Below are positions 1 to 8,965 of a stretch of 64,000 nt of DNA, in pieces. Source of the stretch: Bacteroides ilei (GTDB taxonomy: Bacteria; Bacteroidota; Bacteroidia; Bacteroidales; Bacteroidaceae); NCBI RefSeq assembly GCF_900128495.1, contig NZ_LT635801.1, positions 2,597,083 to 2,661,082 of the forward strand. Direction: 5' to 3'. The stretch's first letter is position 1, and each line of letters begins with the position of its first letter. The notes beneath the pieces are model-generated. The model did not search any database, was not told the origin of the DNA, and saw nothing but the letters and a program-made list of their open reading frames with translations. The translations under genes were made by a program, and so were the position numbers.

Positions 1-331
1 CGGGAAACGGAATGTACTTGTCGGACTGATGAAACGGCAGGGTAAGGTTTCCTTGTATCTGGAAAAGAACGGGGAGGTTGTACAGACATTGCCGTTCAGT
101 GGCAGAACGGTCTATTTCCGGATGACTGCGGATGCGGCAGCCAACCGTTATGCGCTGGCCTATAGTGCCGACGGTAAGTCATTCCGGCAGATGGGCGACA
201 GCTTTACCATGCAGTTCGGGAACTGGAAAGGAGTACGTGTAGGCCTTTATTGTTATAATACCGAGAAATCGGAAGGGACGGTTGGTTTTGATGATTTCGT
301 TTATCGGCATGACGGTCCTCAATCGGAGTAA
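1..331 (+). CDS. Partial: C-terminal beta-sandwich domain of a GH43-like glycosidase
   Basis: The window opens inside this gene. The frame with codons starting at base 2 is open from the edge to the stop at 331, giving about 109 residues. The visible part (tyrosine-rich, with patterns such as YFRM, YALAYSADG, VGLYCYN and GTVGFDDF near the end) resembles the concanavalin A-like beta-sandwich that follows the five-bladed propeller in many GH43 xylosidases and arabinofuranosidases. The catalytic domain is outside the window, so substrate cannot be judged. The stop lies 22 bases before the GH28 gene, which suggests one operon devoted to plant cell-wall sugars. A different lectin-like beta-sandwich appended to another glycosidase family remains possible. 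Confidence 0.5.
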   Translation, partial: GKRNVLVGLMKRQGKVSLYLEKNGEVVQTLPFSGRTVYFRMTADAAANRYALAYSADGKSFRQMGDSFTMQFGNWKGVRVGLYCYNTEKSEGTVGFDDFVYRHDGPQSE

Positions 332-353
332 TTACATTTAAAAAACTGAATTT

Positions 354-1745
354 ATGAAACAGATAAAATGGGGTGTGATATTCTTAATGGTAGGTGGCTT
401 GTTGTCGGCATGCGCTGTGAAGGATACTTCTTCGGAAACGGAACTTACTCCCCAACAGCAGATTATCAACAGCATTGCACTTACTTCTTTCCCCGACCGG
501 ACTGTCGTGGTGGACGTTCCGGCTGATACCCTCCGGTCACTGAAGGTGCTGCAGAATGCTGTCGATTCATGTTCGTTGGCGGGAGGAGGTACGGTCAAGG
601 TCAATCCGGGAAAATATTTCCTGAATGGGACCTTGCACCTGAAAAGTGACGTGAATCTCCGTCTGGAGGAAGGTGCCTGTCTGCAGTTCAGCGGAAAGGC
701 TTCCGATTTTCTGCCCGTAGTCCATACCCGTTGGGAGGGGACCGAACTGTATGGCCATTCACCGATGATTTACGCTTATCATGCCAGTAATATCGCCATT
801 ACAGGAAAAGGGATCATTGATGCACAAGGCGGTAAGGAATTTGCCGCATGGAGCCGGATTGAGGCCTATGACCGCGACCGCCTGCGTGAGATGGGCGACA
901 AGCTGGTGCCTGTCCATGAACGTGTTTTCGGTGAGGGGACCGTACTGCGCCCCTCATGTATCCAGCCGTTCGGCTGTTCACGTGTGCTGATAGAGGGTAT
1001 CACGGTCAAGGATTCACCATTCTGGACTATTCATCCGGTCTATTGTGACAATGTGATTGTGCGTGGGGTGACAATCGACAGTCATTTTCCAAATAATGAC
1101 GGTTGTGATCCGGAATCCACTTCGAACGTACTGATCGAGAATTGTACGTTCCGTACCGGTGACGATGCTGTAGCCATCAAATCCGGGCGTGATACCGACG
1201 GGCGCTTCATAGGACGTCCGTCCAGAAACATTGTAATCAGGAACTGTGTTTTCCATTCGGAGTGTAACGGGCTCTGTATCGGTAGTGAAATGTCGGGGGG
1301 AACATCGGATGTCTATATGGATAACATTGAAATCGGGACGGTCAAGAACGCCATCTATTTCAAGTCGAATCGCGACCGGGGAGGTTATATACGCAATGTG
1401 GTGGTCGACAGTATCCGGATTGAACGGGCCAAAGGTGCCATTCTCCGTTTTGAAACCAACTATTTCGGATTCCGTGGAGGTAATTACCAGGCTTTGTATG
1501 AAAATTTCCGTATCAGCAATGTGCAGGCAGGTAAGGCCGACAATTATGCTGTGTTCATGGATGGTAATGACGAGCATCGTATCAGTAGCATACAGATCGA
1601 CAATTTCCATGTAAAGGAGGCCAAGTTTCCTTATTACCTTATGAATACAGAGAATGTCCGTTTTACCGGTTGTACGGTCAACGGAAAAGAGATTCCGGAG
1701 CAGCCGGAAGAGGCGGGGGAAAAGGTTACATTGGATGTTTATTGA
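354..1745 (+). CDS. GH28 family glycoside hydrolase, lipoprotein (polygalacturonase-like)
   Basis: Predicted surface or periplasmic GH28 enzyme (right-handed beta-helix) acting on galacturonan or rhamnogalacturonan. Residues 1-20 form a lipoprotein signal ending LLSAC, so Cys20 would carry the lipid. The catalytic core runs from about residue 55 to 440. Asp249 and Asp252 (NNDGCD) and Asp270/Asp271 (GDD) match the acid residues of the family. The block usually read as Gly-His-Gly is here CNGLCIGSE, with Asn305 where His is usual; related Bacteroidetes GH28 proteins may share this, so the enzyme need not be dead. At 463 residues the length is normal. It follows the GH43-like gene by 22 bp and is probably cotranscribed. 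Exact substrate is not decidable from sequence. Confidence 0.88.
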   Translation: MKQIKWGVIFLMVGGLLSACAVKDTSSETELTPQQQIINSIALTSFPDRTVVVDVPADTLRSLKVLQNAVDSCSLAGGGTVKVNPGKYFLNGTLHLKSDVNLRLEEGACLQFSGKASDFLPVVHTRWEGTELYGHSPMIYAYHASNIAITGKGIIDAQGGKEFAAWSRIEAYDRDRLREMGDKLVPVHERVFGEGTVLRPSCIQPFGCSRVLIEGITVKDSPFWTIHPVYCDNVIVRGVTIDSHFPNNDGCDPESTSNVLIENCTFRTGDDAVAIKSGRDTDGRFIGRPSRNIVIRNCVFHSECNGLCIGSEMSGGTSDVYMDNIEIGTVKNAIYFKSNRDRGGYIRNVVVDSIRIERAKGAILRFETNYFGFRGGNYQALYENFRISNVQAGKADNYAVFMDGNDEHRISSIQIDNFHVKEAKFPYYLMNTENVRFTGCTVNGKEIPEQPEEAGEKVTLDVY

Positions 1746-1756
1746 CTTGATCCGGG

Positions 1757-1866
1757 TATGAGACTTGATGTTTTTATCTTATCACTTGGGTGATGATAAC
1801 TTATCACTTCAGTGAAAGGATATTATCACATGGGTGATAAGTTCTTTTCACTGGAGTGATAAAATA
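1757..1866. repeat. Tandem array of 22-bp imperfect palindromic units
   Basis: Four consecutive units of exactly 22 bp occupy 1779-1800, 1801-1822, 1823-1844 and 1845-1866. Each has the form TTATCACTTnnGTGATnA followed by a variable tail, so each unit is itself a small inverted repeat (in unit 3, TTATCAC pairs with GTGATAA). Unit 4 is nearly the reverse complement of unit 2. A weaker unit may precede at 1757-1778. The array starts a few bases after the GH28 stop codon. No long T-run follows, so it is not a simple terminator. Confidence 0.8.
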
Positions 1867-2361
1867 ACTGTTTTTGGCATGGATGACCGATGGATCCGAT
1901 ACTGCCGTATGCGGAAACAGATTTATCAGGGCATTGTCTTGCAGATGTCTTGATTTTAGCTAATTTTGCAGCAAACAGAATTTTATGTATAGACAGCCGT
2001 TACATCATACAGACAGAATGGTCCGCTTCCGCCGTTGGAGCCGGAAGAAATATGCTGTGCTCTGCAGTCTGCATTGTCATGTGACTATAGGTAGCGTGAC
2101 AATGGGAATTGCTGACAGAGCTCTGAGCAAGACCGGGTGTCGGGTTGGCTGTAGCAACGGTTATGCCGGACATATAGCGTGTGATGATGATATGGGGGGA
2201 TACAGTCCCGATGATGAGGCTGTCCGCGATTCTGTAGCAGATTCGTTATGGAGGAATGTGGTGGCAGAATATGTTTCTGTTTTCCAGGTTCGTGCCTTAC
2301 GGTCTTGTGTGCCGGGAAATGCAGGTACCGGCTGTTGTCTTTTGATCGTTTGTTTTTTGTG
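1867..2361. other. Long intergenic stretch with an unconvincing ORF
   Basis: There is no recognisable gene between the repeat array and the biotin operon. A plus-strand frame is open from ATG 1985 to a stop ending at 2452 (155 codons), just after a possible promoter. Its product is rich in Cys, Arg and Trp, shows no domain I recognise, and ends with one hydrophobic segment (about CCLLIVCFLWAVTAILY). It runs straight through the hairpins at 2362-2439, which argues against protein coding. A transcribed leader or a decayed gene is more likely than a working protein. Confidence 0.4.
1938..1968 (+). promoter_or_regulatory. Possible promoter for the bio leader
   Basis: TAATTTTG at 1961-1968 fits the Bacteroidetes -7 consensus TAnnTTTG. 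CTTG at 1938-1941 lies 19 bases upstream in the place of the -33 TTTG element. If used, transcription would begin near 1975 and give a leader of about 500 nt ahead of bioB. Confidence 0.3.
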
Positions 2362-2449
2362 GGCGGTTACCGCCATATTATATAGGTGGCGGACAAGTGT
2401 CAATCTTCAGGAAGGAAAGGTTTTCACTTGTCCGTCACCTTGTTTTATA
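2362..2449 (+). promoter_or_regulatory. Attenuator-like set of alternative hairpins before bioB
   Basis: Four segments can pair in two exclusive ways. Segment 1 (GGCGGT, 2362-2367) pairs with segment 2 (ACCGCC, 2369-2374). Segment 2 (CCGCCA, 2370-2375) can instead pair with segment 3 (TGGCGG, 2387-2392). Segment 3 is also the start of a 15-bp stem, 2385-2399 with 2425-2439, interrupted only by one G-U pair and followed by TTGTTTTAT. The 3:4 hairpin therefore looks like a terminator about 45 bases before the bioB start, with 2:3 as antiterminator. What would switch it is unknown; I find no BirA-type operator here. Confidence 0.45.
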
Positions 2450-2485
2450 TAGGTCGGATACCTCCTTATTAAATAATTTTATGAT

Positions 2486-3442
2486 ATGCTTAAGAATCTG
2501 GAATTGAAAATAGAAAAAGGAGATTCGGTTACGCCGGAAGAAGCCTTGTGGTTACTCGAAGAGGCTCCTTATGAGGAGTTGTGTGAATCTTCTCACCGTA
2601 TTACGTGCAAATTCGCTTCCATGCAGTTCGATATGTGCAGCATTATCAATGCCAAGTCGGGAAAATGTCCTGAAAACTGCAAATGGTGTGCACAGTCGGC
2701 CCATCATGCGACGGGTGTGGAAAGTTATGGACTGGTCGATGAAAAGGAATGTCTGCGCCATGCTAAAGCCAATGAGGAACAGGGTGTGGCCCGTTTTTCA
2801 TTGGTTACGAGTGGACGTCGTCCGCTTTCTTCCGAAATGCCGGGGCTGTGCCGTAATTTCGCCTATCTGAAAGAACATAGCAGAATCAGGTTATGCGCTT
2901 CTCTGGGATTGGCTACCGAAGAACAGTTGAGGGCTCTGCATGAGGCAGGAGTGAGTCGTTACCATTGTAATCTGGAGACGGCTCCGTCCTTTTTCTCCGA
3001 ACTTTGTACCACTCATACGCAGGAATCGAAGATAGAGACACTGAAGGCAGCCCGTAAGGTGGGGATGGATGTTTGCAGTGGCGGTATCATCGGTATGGGC
3101 GAATCGAAGAAACAACGTGTAGAATTCGCCTTTACGCTACGTGGTCTGGAAGTGCAGTCCATTCCTATCAATCTGCTGCAGCCCATAAAAGGTACGCCGT
3201 TGCAGGACATGCCTCCGTTGTCTGAAGAAGATATTATCCGTACCATAGCCATGTTCCGCTTTGTCAATCCTACGGCTTATCTCCGTTTTGCCGGCGGACG
3301 TTCACAGCTGAGTGACGCTGCGGTACGTAAATCATTGTATGTCGGGATCAATTCGGCCATCGTAGGCGATCTGCTTACTACATTGGGGTCGAAGGTATCC
3401 GAGGATGTAGAACGTATAAAGGAGGCAGGTTATGAATTATGA
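2486..3442 (+). CDS. bioB: Biotin synthase
   Basis: Radical SAM enzyme that inserts sulfur into dethiobiotin, the last step of biotin synthesis, in the cytoplasm. The radical-SAM cluster ligands are Cys61, Cys65 and Cys68 in CPENCKWC, and the YHCNLET and SGGIIGMGE blocks of BioB are present. At 318 residues the length is normal (E. coli 346). ATG 2486 gives the expected N-terminus; no clear Shine-Dalgarno sequence precedes it, as is common in this phylum. It is the first gene of bioBAFGCD and overlaps bioA by 11 bp. The attenuator-like leader just upstream may control the operon. Confidence 0.97.
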   Translation: MLKNLELKIEKGDSVTPEEALWLLEEAPYEELCESSHRITCKFASMQFDMCSIINAKSGKCPENCKWCAQSAHHATGVESYGLVDEKECLRHAKANEEQGVARFSLVTSGRRPLSSEMPGLCRNFAYLKEHSRIRLCASLGLATEEQLRALHEAGVSRYHCNLETAPSFFSELCTTHTQESKIETLKAARKVGMDVCSGGIIGMGESKKQRVEFAFTLRGLEVQSIPINLLQPIKGTPLQDMPPLSEEDIIRTIAMFRFVNPTAYLRFAGGRSQLSDAAVRKSLYVGINSAIVGDLLTTLGSKVSEDVERIKEAGYEL

Positions 3443-4718
3443 TTTGATTGTCGACAAATTCGACAGGGAGCATTTATGGCATCCCTATACGTCTACCGTC
3501 GATCCGTTGCCTACCTATAAGGTGAAGAGTGCGGAAGGATGTATCATTACGTTGGAAGACGGTACCCGCCTGATAGACGGGATGTCTTCCTGGTGGTGTG
3601 CCGTGCATGGGTATAACCACCCTTGTCTGAACAAGGCGGTAGAAGAACAGCTTCATAGGATGTCGCATGTGATGTTCGGGGGACTGACGCATGAACCGGC
3701 TATTGCGCTGGGTAAACTGTTGCTAGGCCTGGTTCCTCCGTCCATGAATCATATCTTTTATGCCGACAGCGGTTCGGTGGCCGTGGAAGTGGCCTTGAAG
3801 ATGGCCGTTCAGTACCAGTTTGCGTCGGGACACCCTGAAAAGAATAATTTTGTGACTATCCGTTCGGGCTATCATGGTGATACATGGAACGCCATGTCGG
3901 TATGCGATCCGGTGACAGGCATGCACAGTCTGTTCGGTCCGGCGTTACCGGTCAGGTATTTTGCACCGTCCCCCCAGTGCAGGTTCGGTGCAGAGTGGGA
4001 TGAGTGCGATATACAGCCTCTGGAGGAGATTATCGTACAGCACCACCGGGAACTGGCCGGTCTGATTCTGGAGCCGATAGTACAGGGAGCGGGAGGAATG
4101 CGCTTCTATCATCCGCAATACTTACGTGAGGCTGCCCGTTTGTGCCGGCAGTACGGCCTGCTGCTGGTCTTTGACGAGATTGCTACAGGGTTCGGGCGTA
4201 CCGGAAAGCTGTTCGCGTGGGAGCATGCCGGAGTAGAGCCGGATATCATGTGTATAGGTAAGGCACTGACCGGGGGATATATGACATTTTCGGCTGTGCT
4301 GGCCAACAAGGAGGTGGCCGGCTGTATTTCTTCCCATTATCCGAACGCTTTCATGCATGGACCTACATTCATGGGAAATCCTCTGGCTTGTGCCGTAGCC
4401 AAAGCATCGGTCGAACTGTTGCTTTCTTCCGGCTGGCAGGAAAAGGTACGGAGTATTGAATCCCAACTGAAAAAGGAACTGGCTCCGGCTGCATCCTTGC
4501 CTCAGGTGGCCGATGTCCGTGTGTTGGGAGCTATCGGGGTGATAGAGATGAAAAAGCCGGTAGATATGGCGTGGATGCAGCGTAGGTTTGTGGAGGAAGG
4601 CATCTGGGTGCGTCCTTTCGGTAAACTGGTCTATATCATGCCTCCGTTCATAATCCGTCCTGATGAACTTTCCAGGCTGACAGCTGCATTGGTCAAGATT
4701 GTGAAGGAGACGGAATAG
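3432..4718 (+). CDS. bioA: Adenosylmethionine-8-amino-7-oxononanoate transaminase
   Basis: PLP-dependent class III aminotransferase that converts KAPA to DAPA in biotin synthesis, with SAM as the usual amino donor. The N-terminal motif HLWHPYTS and the active-site stretch [11 protein letters not shown] are characteristic of BioA. The PLP Schiff-base lysine is Lys277 in CIGKALTGG. At 428 residues it is family-typical. The start overlaps the end of bioB by 11 bp, which implies translational coupling. The separate DAPA-forming enzyme BioK is not needed, since the BioA signature is clear. Confidence 0.97.
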   Translation: MNYDLIVDKFDREHLWHPYTSTVDPLPTYKVKSAEGCIITLEDGTRLIDGMSSWWCAVHGYNHPCLNKAVEEQLHRMSHVMFGGLTHEPAIALGKLLLGLVPPSMNHIFYADSGSVAVEVALKMAVQYQFASGHPEKNNFVTIRSGYHGDTWNAMSVCDPVTGMHSLFGPALPVRYFAPSPQCRFGAEWDECDIQPLEEIIVQHHRELAGLILEPIVQGAGGMRFYHPQYLREAARLCRQYGLLLVFDEIATGFGRTGKLFAWEHAGVEPDIMCIGKALTGGYMTFSAVLANKEVAGCISSHYPNAFMHGPTFMGNPLACAVAKASVELLLSSGWQEKVRSIESQLKKELAPAASLPQVADVRVLGAIGVIEMKKPVDMAWMQRRFVEEGIWVRPFGKLVYIMPPFIIRPDELSRLTAALVKIVKETE

Positions 4719-4748
4719 GTAATGTGGATGATGCAATAAGAAAGACAA

Positions 4749-5906
4749 ATGGATACAACAGACAGTTATTATCAGGAAATTTTGGATGGGTTGCAGCAGG
4801 AAGGTAACCTGCGTAGCCTGCCGGAAGCGGAACACTGTGAAAAATGGATATGTCGGGATGGGGAAAGGTTGCTGAATCTTTCTTCCAATGATTATCTGGG
4901 GCTGGCTGCCGACAGGCAACTCCGGGATTCATTCATGGCGGGACTGGATGAAGAAGAATTCCTTTTCTCATCTTCTTCATCACGGTTACTTACCGGAAAC
5001 TTTTCGGTCTACACTGAACTGGAGAAACTGATGGCGGAGACATTCGGTACGGAAAGCACACTGGTTTTCAGCAGTGGTTATCACATGAATACCGGAATAC
5101 TTCCGGCTGTAACTGACTCACATACGTTGATTCTGGCCGACAAGCTCGTACATGCCAGCATAATCGACGGGATACGTCTGTCGGCAGCCCGGTGTATACG
5201 TTATCGTCATCAGGACTACCGTCAGCTTGAGACATTACTTTCAAAAAATCATGCGGATTATGAGCGGATCATCATTGTGACGGAAAGTGTTTTCAGCATG
5301 GATGGCGACGTCGCCCCGTTACCTTTGCTGGTGGAGATGAAGAAGCGTTACCCCCATGTCATGCTCTATGTGGATGAGGCACACGGAATCGGTGTCCGCG
5401 GCAAGCATGGTCTGGGCGTGGCGGAAGAGCAGGGATGTATACAGGATATAGATTTCCTTTGCGGTACATTTGGAAAGGCCATGGCTTCGGTAGGTGCATA
5501 TGTGGCGTGCCGTAAGGTGTTGCGTGAATTTCTGGTAAACCGTATGCGTACACTGATCTTTACTACGGCCTTGCCTCCGGTCAATGTGGCGTGGACGAAG
5601 TTTGTGTTCGGTCATCTGGACGGATTGCAGGAAAAGCGGGAGCATCTGGCTGCCATTTCCGCTAGGTTGCGGGATGCTGTCCGTGCCAAAGGATATGATT
5701 GCCCATCGGAGAGTCATATTGTTCCGCTGACTGTAGGAGAAAGCGGAAAGGCTGTGTTGAAGGCCTGTGAATTCCAACGCAAAGGATTTTATGTGTTGCC
5801 AGTCCGTCCGCCTACAGTACCCGAAGGGACTTCAAGATTGCGCTTTTCTTTGACTGCTGCGGTTACAGATGAAGACATGGACCGCCTGTTGGAGATTCTG
5901 GACTGA
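4749..5906 (+). CDS. bioF: 8-amino-7-oxononanoate synthase
   Basis: PLP enzyme of the alpha-oxoamine synthase family that condenses pimeloyl-ACP with L-alanine to give KAPA. The motifs NDYLGLA, SGYHMNTG, DEAHGIGV and FLCGTFGKA are present, with Lys243 as the PLP lysine. At 385 residues it matches the family. Closely related enzymes such as 2-amino-3-ketobutyrate CoA ligase share the fold, but the position between bioA and bioG settles the role. The start lies 30 bases after the bioA stop. Confidence 0.95.
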   Translation: MDTTDSYYQEILDGLQQEGNLRSLPEAEHCEKWICRDGERLLNLSSNDYLGLAADRQLRDSFMAGLDEEEFLFSSSSSRLLTGNFSVYTELEKLMAETFGTESTLVFSSGYHMNTGILPAVTDSHTLILADKLVHASIIDGIRLSAARCIRYRHQDYRQLETLLSKNHADYERIIIVTESVFSMDGDVAPLPLLVEMKKRYPHVMLYVDEAHGIGVRGKHGLGVAEEQGCIQDIDFLCGTFGKAMASVGAYVACRKVLREFLVNRMRTLIFTTALPPVNVAWTKFVFGHLDGLQEKREHLAAISARLRDAVRAKGYDCPSESHIVPLTVGESGKAVLKACEFQRKGFYVLPVRPPTVPEGTSRLRFSLTAAVTDEDMDRLLEILD

Positions 5907-5932
5907 CTTGTTACAATTAAATATAATGAGAA

Positions 5933-6604
5933 ATGAAACAGTTGTTTTTGAAGAAAGAAGGAAATCCCCGGCTGTTGCTCTTTTTTTCGGGATGGGGTGC
6001 GGACGATCATCTTTTTGACCGGCCGGTAGCAGAAGGGTATGATTATATGCTTTGTTTTGATTACCGTAATCTGGATTTTGACTTTACATTGCTGGACGGT
6101 TATCGGGAAATCCGGCTATTGGCCTGGTCAATGGGAGTGTGGGCTGCCGGACGTGTCCTGGCGGGGCATGATGAATACAGCTTCAGCCTGAAGTTGGCTG
6201 TAAACGGAACCCCGTACCCGATACACGATACGAAAGGTATTCCGGTAGCTATATTCAAGGGAACGTTGGATCAATTTTCTCCGGCTACCCTGGTCCGTTT
6301 CAGACGGAGAATCTGCGGTACCACCGAGCAGGTAAAGGAATTCCTTTCGCATCATCCTTATCGTCCGGAGGAGGAATTGGGTGAAGAACTGGCGTGTCTG
6401 TGGCAGACTGCGGCAAAGGAATATGCAGATTCCTTGAAATGGGACAAGGCCATTGTCGGTATGCGTGACAAGATATATCCTCCGGTCAACCAATACAGGG
6501 CGTGGGGGGATACTCCGGTCTGTGAAGTGGATTGTGACCATTATGACGCCGGATTGTTTGACGGCTTGATCGGAGGAAGGGAGGAAATATGGACAAAGCC
6601 CTGA
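5933..6604 (+). CDS. bioG: Pimeloyl-ACP methyl ester esterase, BioG type
   Basis: Small alpha/beta hydrolase of the DUF452/BioG family that removes the methyl group from pimeloyl-ACP methyl ester, ending the masked fatty-acid cycle begun by BioC. The start FFSGWGADDHLF and the nucleophile elbow AWSMGVWA with Ser66 are typical of BioG rather than BioH. At 223 residues the length is normal. The gene overlaps bioC by 16 bp. The combination of BioG with BioC in one operon is a known non-homologous replacement of BioH. Confidence 0.93.
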   Translation: MKQLFLKKEGNPRLLLFFSGWGADDHLFDRPVAEGYDYMLCFDYRNLDFDFTLLDGYREIRLLAWSMGVWAAGRVLAGHDEYSFSLKLAVNGTPYPIHDTKGIPVAIFKGTLDQFSPATLVRFRRRICGTTEQVKEFLSHHPYRPEEELGEELACLWQTAAKEYADSLKWDKAIVGMRDKIYPPVNQYRAWGDTPVCEVDCDHYDAGLFDGLIGGREEIWTKP

Positions 6605-7338
6605 TTCGCCGCCGTTTCTCGAAGGCTGTCGGCAGCTATACCCGGCAGGCGGATGTGCAGCGGAAGATAGCCGTACGTCTTTCGGGACTGGTAGACCGCT
6701 ATGTACCTGTATCCAGCCGGAAGAAAGTGCTGGAGGTAGGGTGCGGAACCGGTTTGTTTACCCGTCATTTCTTACTGGAGTCACATCCCGAACAGTTGCT
6801 TCTGAACGATATATGTTCTGAAATGAAGTCGTGCTTTACCGATATTCTGGGTAAGAATATCCGTTTTGAGGCCGGTGATGCCGAATCCCTTGCTTTTCCT
6901 GGAGGGCAGGATCTGATTGTTTCCTGTTCTGCCATCCAGTGGTTTGAATATCCCGAACGTTTTCTGAACGGATGCCGTAGTTTGTTGAATAAGGATGGAT
7001 TCCTGGCAATCAGTACCTTCGGGCCGGAAAACGTGAGAGAAATAACCTCATTGACAGATTCTGCATTACTTTACCGGAGCCTGCAGGAGCTCCGTTCCGG
7101 GCTGGAAAAAGAATATCAGGTAGTATATGCGAAAGAGGAACTTGTCGACATGTCTTTTTCATCTCCCATGGAGGTGTTGAGACATCTGAAAGAGACCGGA
7201 GTGACTGGAATACGGGATTTCCGTTGGACCAAGAGGACATTGTCCGATTTCTGCCGGAGGTATGAAGAACGTTACACGAAACCGGATGGGAATGTCTCGC
7301 TTACATACCATCCTATTTATATAATATGTAGAAAATGA
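6589..7338 (+). CDS. bioC: Malonyl-ACP O-methyltransferase
   Basis: SAM-dependent methyltransferase that caps the free carboxyl of malonyl-ACP (or malonyl-CoA), allowing fatty-acid synthesis enzymes to build pimeloyl-ACP. Motif I is VLEVGCGTGLFT at about residues 45-56, and the start RRRFSKAVGSYTRQADVQ is typical of BioC. The family's SSAIQWF block appears as CSAIQWFEYP. At 249 residues the size fits. The start lies inside the end of bioG (16 bp overlap) and the stop overlaps an alternative bioD start by four bases. Confidence 0.95.
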   Translation: MDKALIRRRFSKAVGSYTRQADVQRKIAVRLSGLVDRYVPVSSRKKVLEVGCGTGLFTRHFLLESHPEQLLLNDICSEMKSCFTDILGKNIRFEAGDAESLAFPGGQDLIVSCSAIQWFEYPERFLNGCRSLLNKDGFLAISTFGPENVREITSLTDSALLYRSLQELRSGLEKEYQVVYAKEELVDMSFSSPMEVLRHLKETGVTGIRDFRWTKRTLSDFCRRYEERYTKPDGNVSLTYHPIYIICRK

Positions 7339-7352
7339 AGGAGGAATTCAGA

Positions 7353-8000
7353 ATGAAAGATAATGTATATTTTGTAAGTGGTATCGATACGAATATCGGT
7401 AAAAGTTATGCAACCGGATATCTGGCCAAGACCTGGAATGCAAAGGGAATACGTACCATTACCGAGAAGTTTATCCAGACAGGAAATACGGACATTTCGG
7501 AAGACATCGAACTTCACCGTCGGCTGATGGGTACCGGACTGCTGCCCGAAGACAGGGAAGGACTGACCATGCCTGAGATTTTCAGTTATCCCTGTTCTCC
7601 TCATCTGGCTGCGGAGATAGACTGTCGTCCGATTGATTTCAAAAAGATAGAAAAGGCAACGGAAGAACTCAGCAGGCGTTACGATGCGGTCTTGCTGGAA
7701 GGTGCAGGAGGCCTGATGGTACCTTTGACCCGTGAAATGTTGACAATAGATTACATTGCCATGAAGAAATATCCGCTAATATTTGTAACTTCGGGGCGTT
7801 TAGGGAGCATCAACCATACGTTGTTGAGCCTGGAAGCCGTCAGCAAACGGGGAATCAGGCTACATACGGTGGCCTATAACCTGTTTCCGGAAGAGGATGA
7901 TGACATTATCCGCCGTGATACAGAAGACTATATCCGGAACCTGCTGGAACGGGAATATCCCGAAACGGAATTTGTTATTATACCGAAAATCGGTGGATAG
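7353..8000 (+). CDS. bioD: Dethiobiotin synthetase
   Basis: ATP-dependent carboxylase that closes the ureido ring of DAPA to give dethiobiotin. The P-loop GIDTNIGKS and the second motif LLEGAGGLMVPL are clear. I place the start at ATG 7353 because a strong AAGGAGG sequence (7338-7344) precedes it at good spacing. An in-frame ATG at 7335 overlaps the bioC stop in an ATGA arrangement and would add six residues (221 instead of 215). It ends the biotin operon; no birA is in the window. Confidence 0.95.
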   Translation: MKDNVYFVSGIDTNIGKSYATGYLAKTWNAKGIRTITEKFIQTGNTDISEDIELHRRLMGTGLLPEDREGLTMPEIFSYPCSPHLAAEIDCRPIDFKKIEKATEELSRRYDAVLLEGAGGLMVPLTREMLTIDYIAMKKYPLIFVTSGRLGSINHTLLSLEAVSKRGIRLHTVAYNLFPEEDDDIIRRDTEDYIRNLLEREYPETEFVIIPKIGG

Positions 8001-8009
8001 GAGATAAAT

Positions 8010-8933
8010 ATGAGATTAAAGACTGGCTACTACCATTTGTTGGCTATACTGATTGTTGTAGTATGGGGAACAACCTACGTGGCAACTAAAGAGCTGATCC
8101 GTCACGGACTGACTCCGCAAGACATCTTTCTGTATCGTTTTACCATTGCTTATATTGGAATATGGCTTATTTCTCCACGCAGGTTGTTCACTGCCGGTCT
8201 GGTAGATGAACTATGGATGGCGGCTGCCGGATTTTTCGGAGGGTCGCTCTATTTTTATACCGAGAATACGGCTTTGGGAATCACACAGGCTTCGAATGTG
8301 GCTTTCCTACTCTGTACGGCTCCGCTTTTTACCACTTTTCTGTCCTTGGCCTTTTATCGGGAAGACAAGGTTACCAAAGGACTGATATATGGTTCGGTGC
8401 TGGCATTGGTGGGGGTTGCTATGGTCGTGTTCGACGGGAATACGAGCTTGAAGGTTTCTCCGGCGGGAGATCTGCTGACTTTGCTGGCGGCTTTCTCATG
8501 GGCCGTTTACAGCCTGATTATCCGTAGGATGACAGGCCGGTATCCTATTGTGTTCATCACCCGCAAGGTGTTTTTTTACGGGTTGGTCACTATTCTGCCG
8601 TTATACCTGATGCAGCCTCCTCACGATGCGATGGGTGAGTTGTTGTCCGACGCGAAGGTTTGGGGAAGCCTGCTTTTTCTTGCTGTTGTGGCTTCCTTGG
8701 GATGTTTTGTGTTGTGGAATGTAGTGCTGAAGAAATTAGGGACGGTACGTGCGTCTAACTATATCTATTTCAGTCCGCTTGTTACGTTGGCGGCTTCATC
8801 CGTTATCCTTCAGGAACGGATGAGTCTTCTTGCCATGACCGGTGCGGCATGTATCATGCTAGGCGTATATCTGGCTGAAAAATTTGGGACCGACAAAGCT
8901 CCGGGAGTTGGCGGAAGGTCGGGAAAGGAGTAA
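8010..8933 (+). CDS. EamA/DMT superfamily permease
   Basis: Inner-membrane protein of the drug/metabolite transporter superfamily with two EamA repeats and about ten membrane spans. The N-terminal VVWGTTYVATK and the second-half AFSWAVYSLIIRR are typical signatures. At 307 residues it matches the family. It starts 10 bases after bioD and is probably cotranscribed, so export or import of biotin or a biotin precursor is conceivable, but substrates of this family cannot be predicted from sequence. Confidence 0.88.
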   Translation: MRLKTGYYHLLAILIVVVWGTTYVATKELIRHGLTPQDIFLYRFTIAYIGIWLISPRRLFTAGLVDELWMAAAGFFGGSLYFYTENTALGITQASNVAFLLCTAPLFTTFLSLAFYREDKVTKGLIYGSVLALVGVAMVVFDGNTSLKVSPAGDLLTLLAAFSWAVYSLIIRRMTGRYPIVFITRKVFFYGLVTILPLYLMQPPHDAMGELLSDAKVWGSLLFLAVVASLGCFVLWNVVLKKLGTVRASNYIYFSPLVTLAASSVILQERMSLLAMTGAACIMLGVYLAEKFGTDKAPGVGGRSGKE

Positions 8934-8965
8934 GCATCCGGGATTGATGGCCTGATGGCATATTC

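Noticed and set aside
1985..2452. A 155-codon plus-strand frame before bioB
   Set aside because: Atypical composition (many Cys, Arg, Trp), no domain, and it runs through the attenuator hairpins; kept only as part of the leader description.
1867..2485. Cobalamin, TPP or other known riboswitch before bioB
   Set aside because: No conserved core such as the B12-box or TPP motif is visible; only the alternative hairpins.
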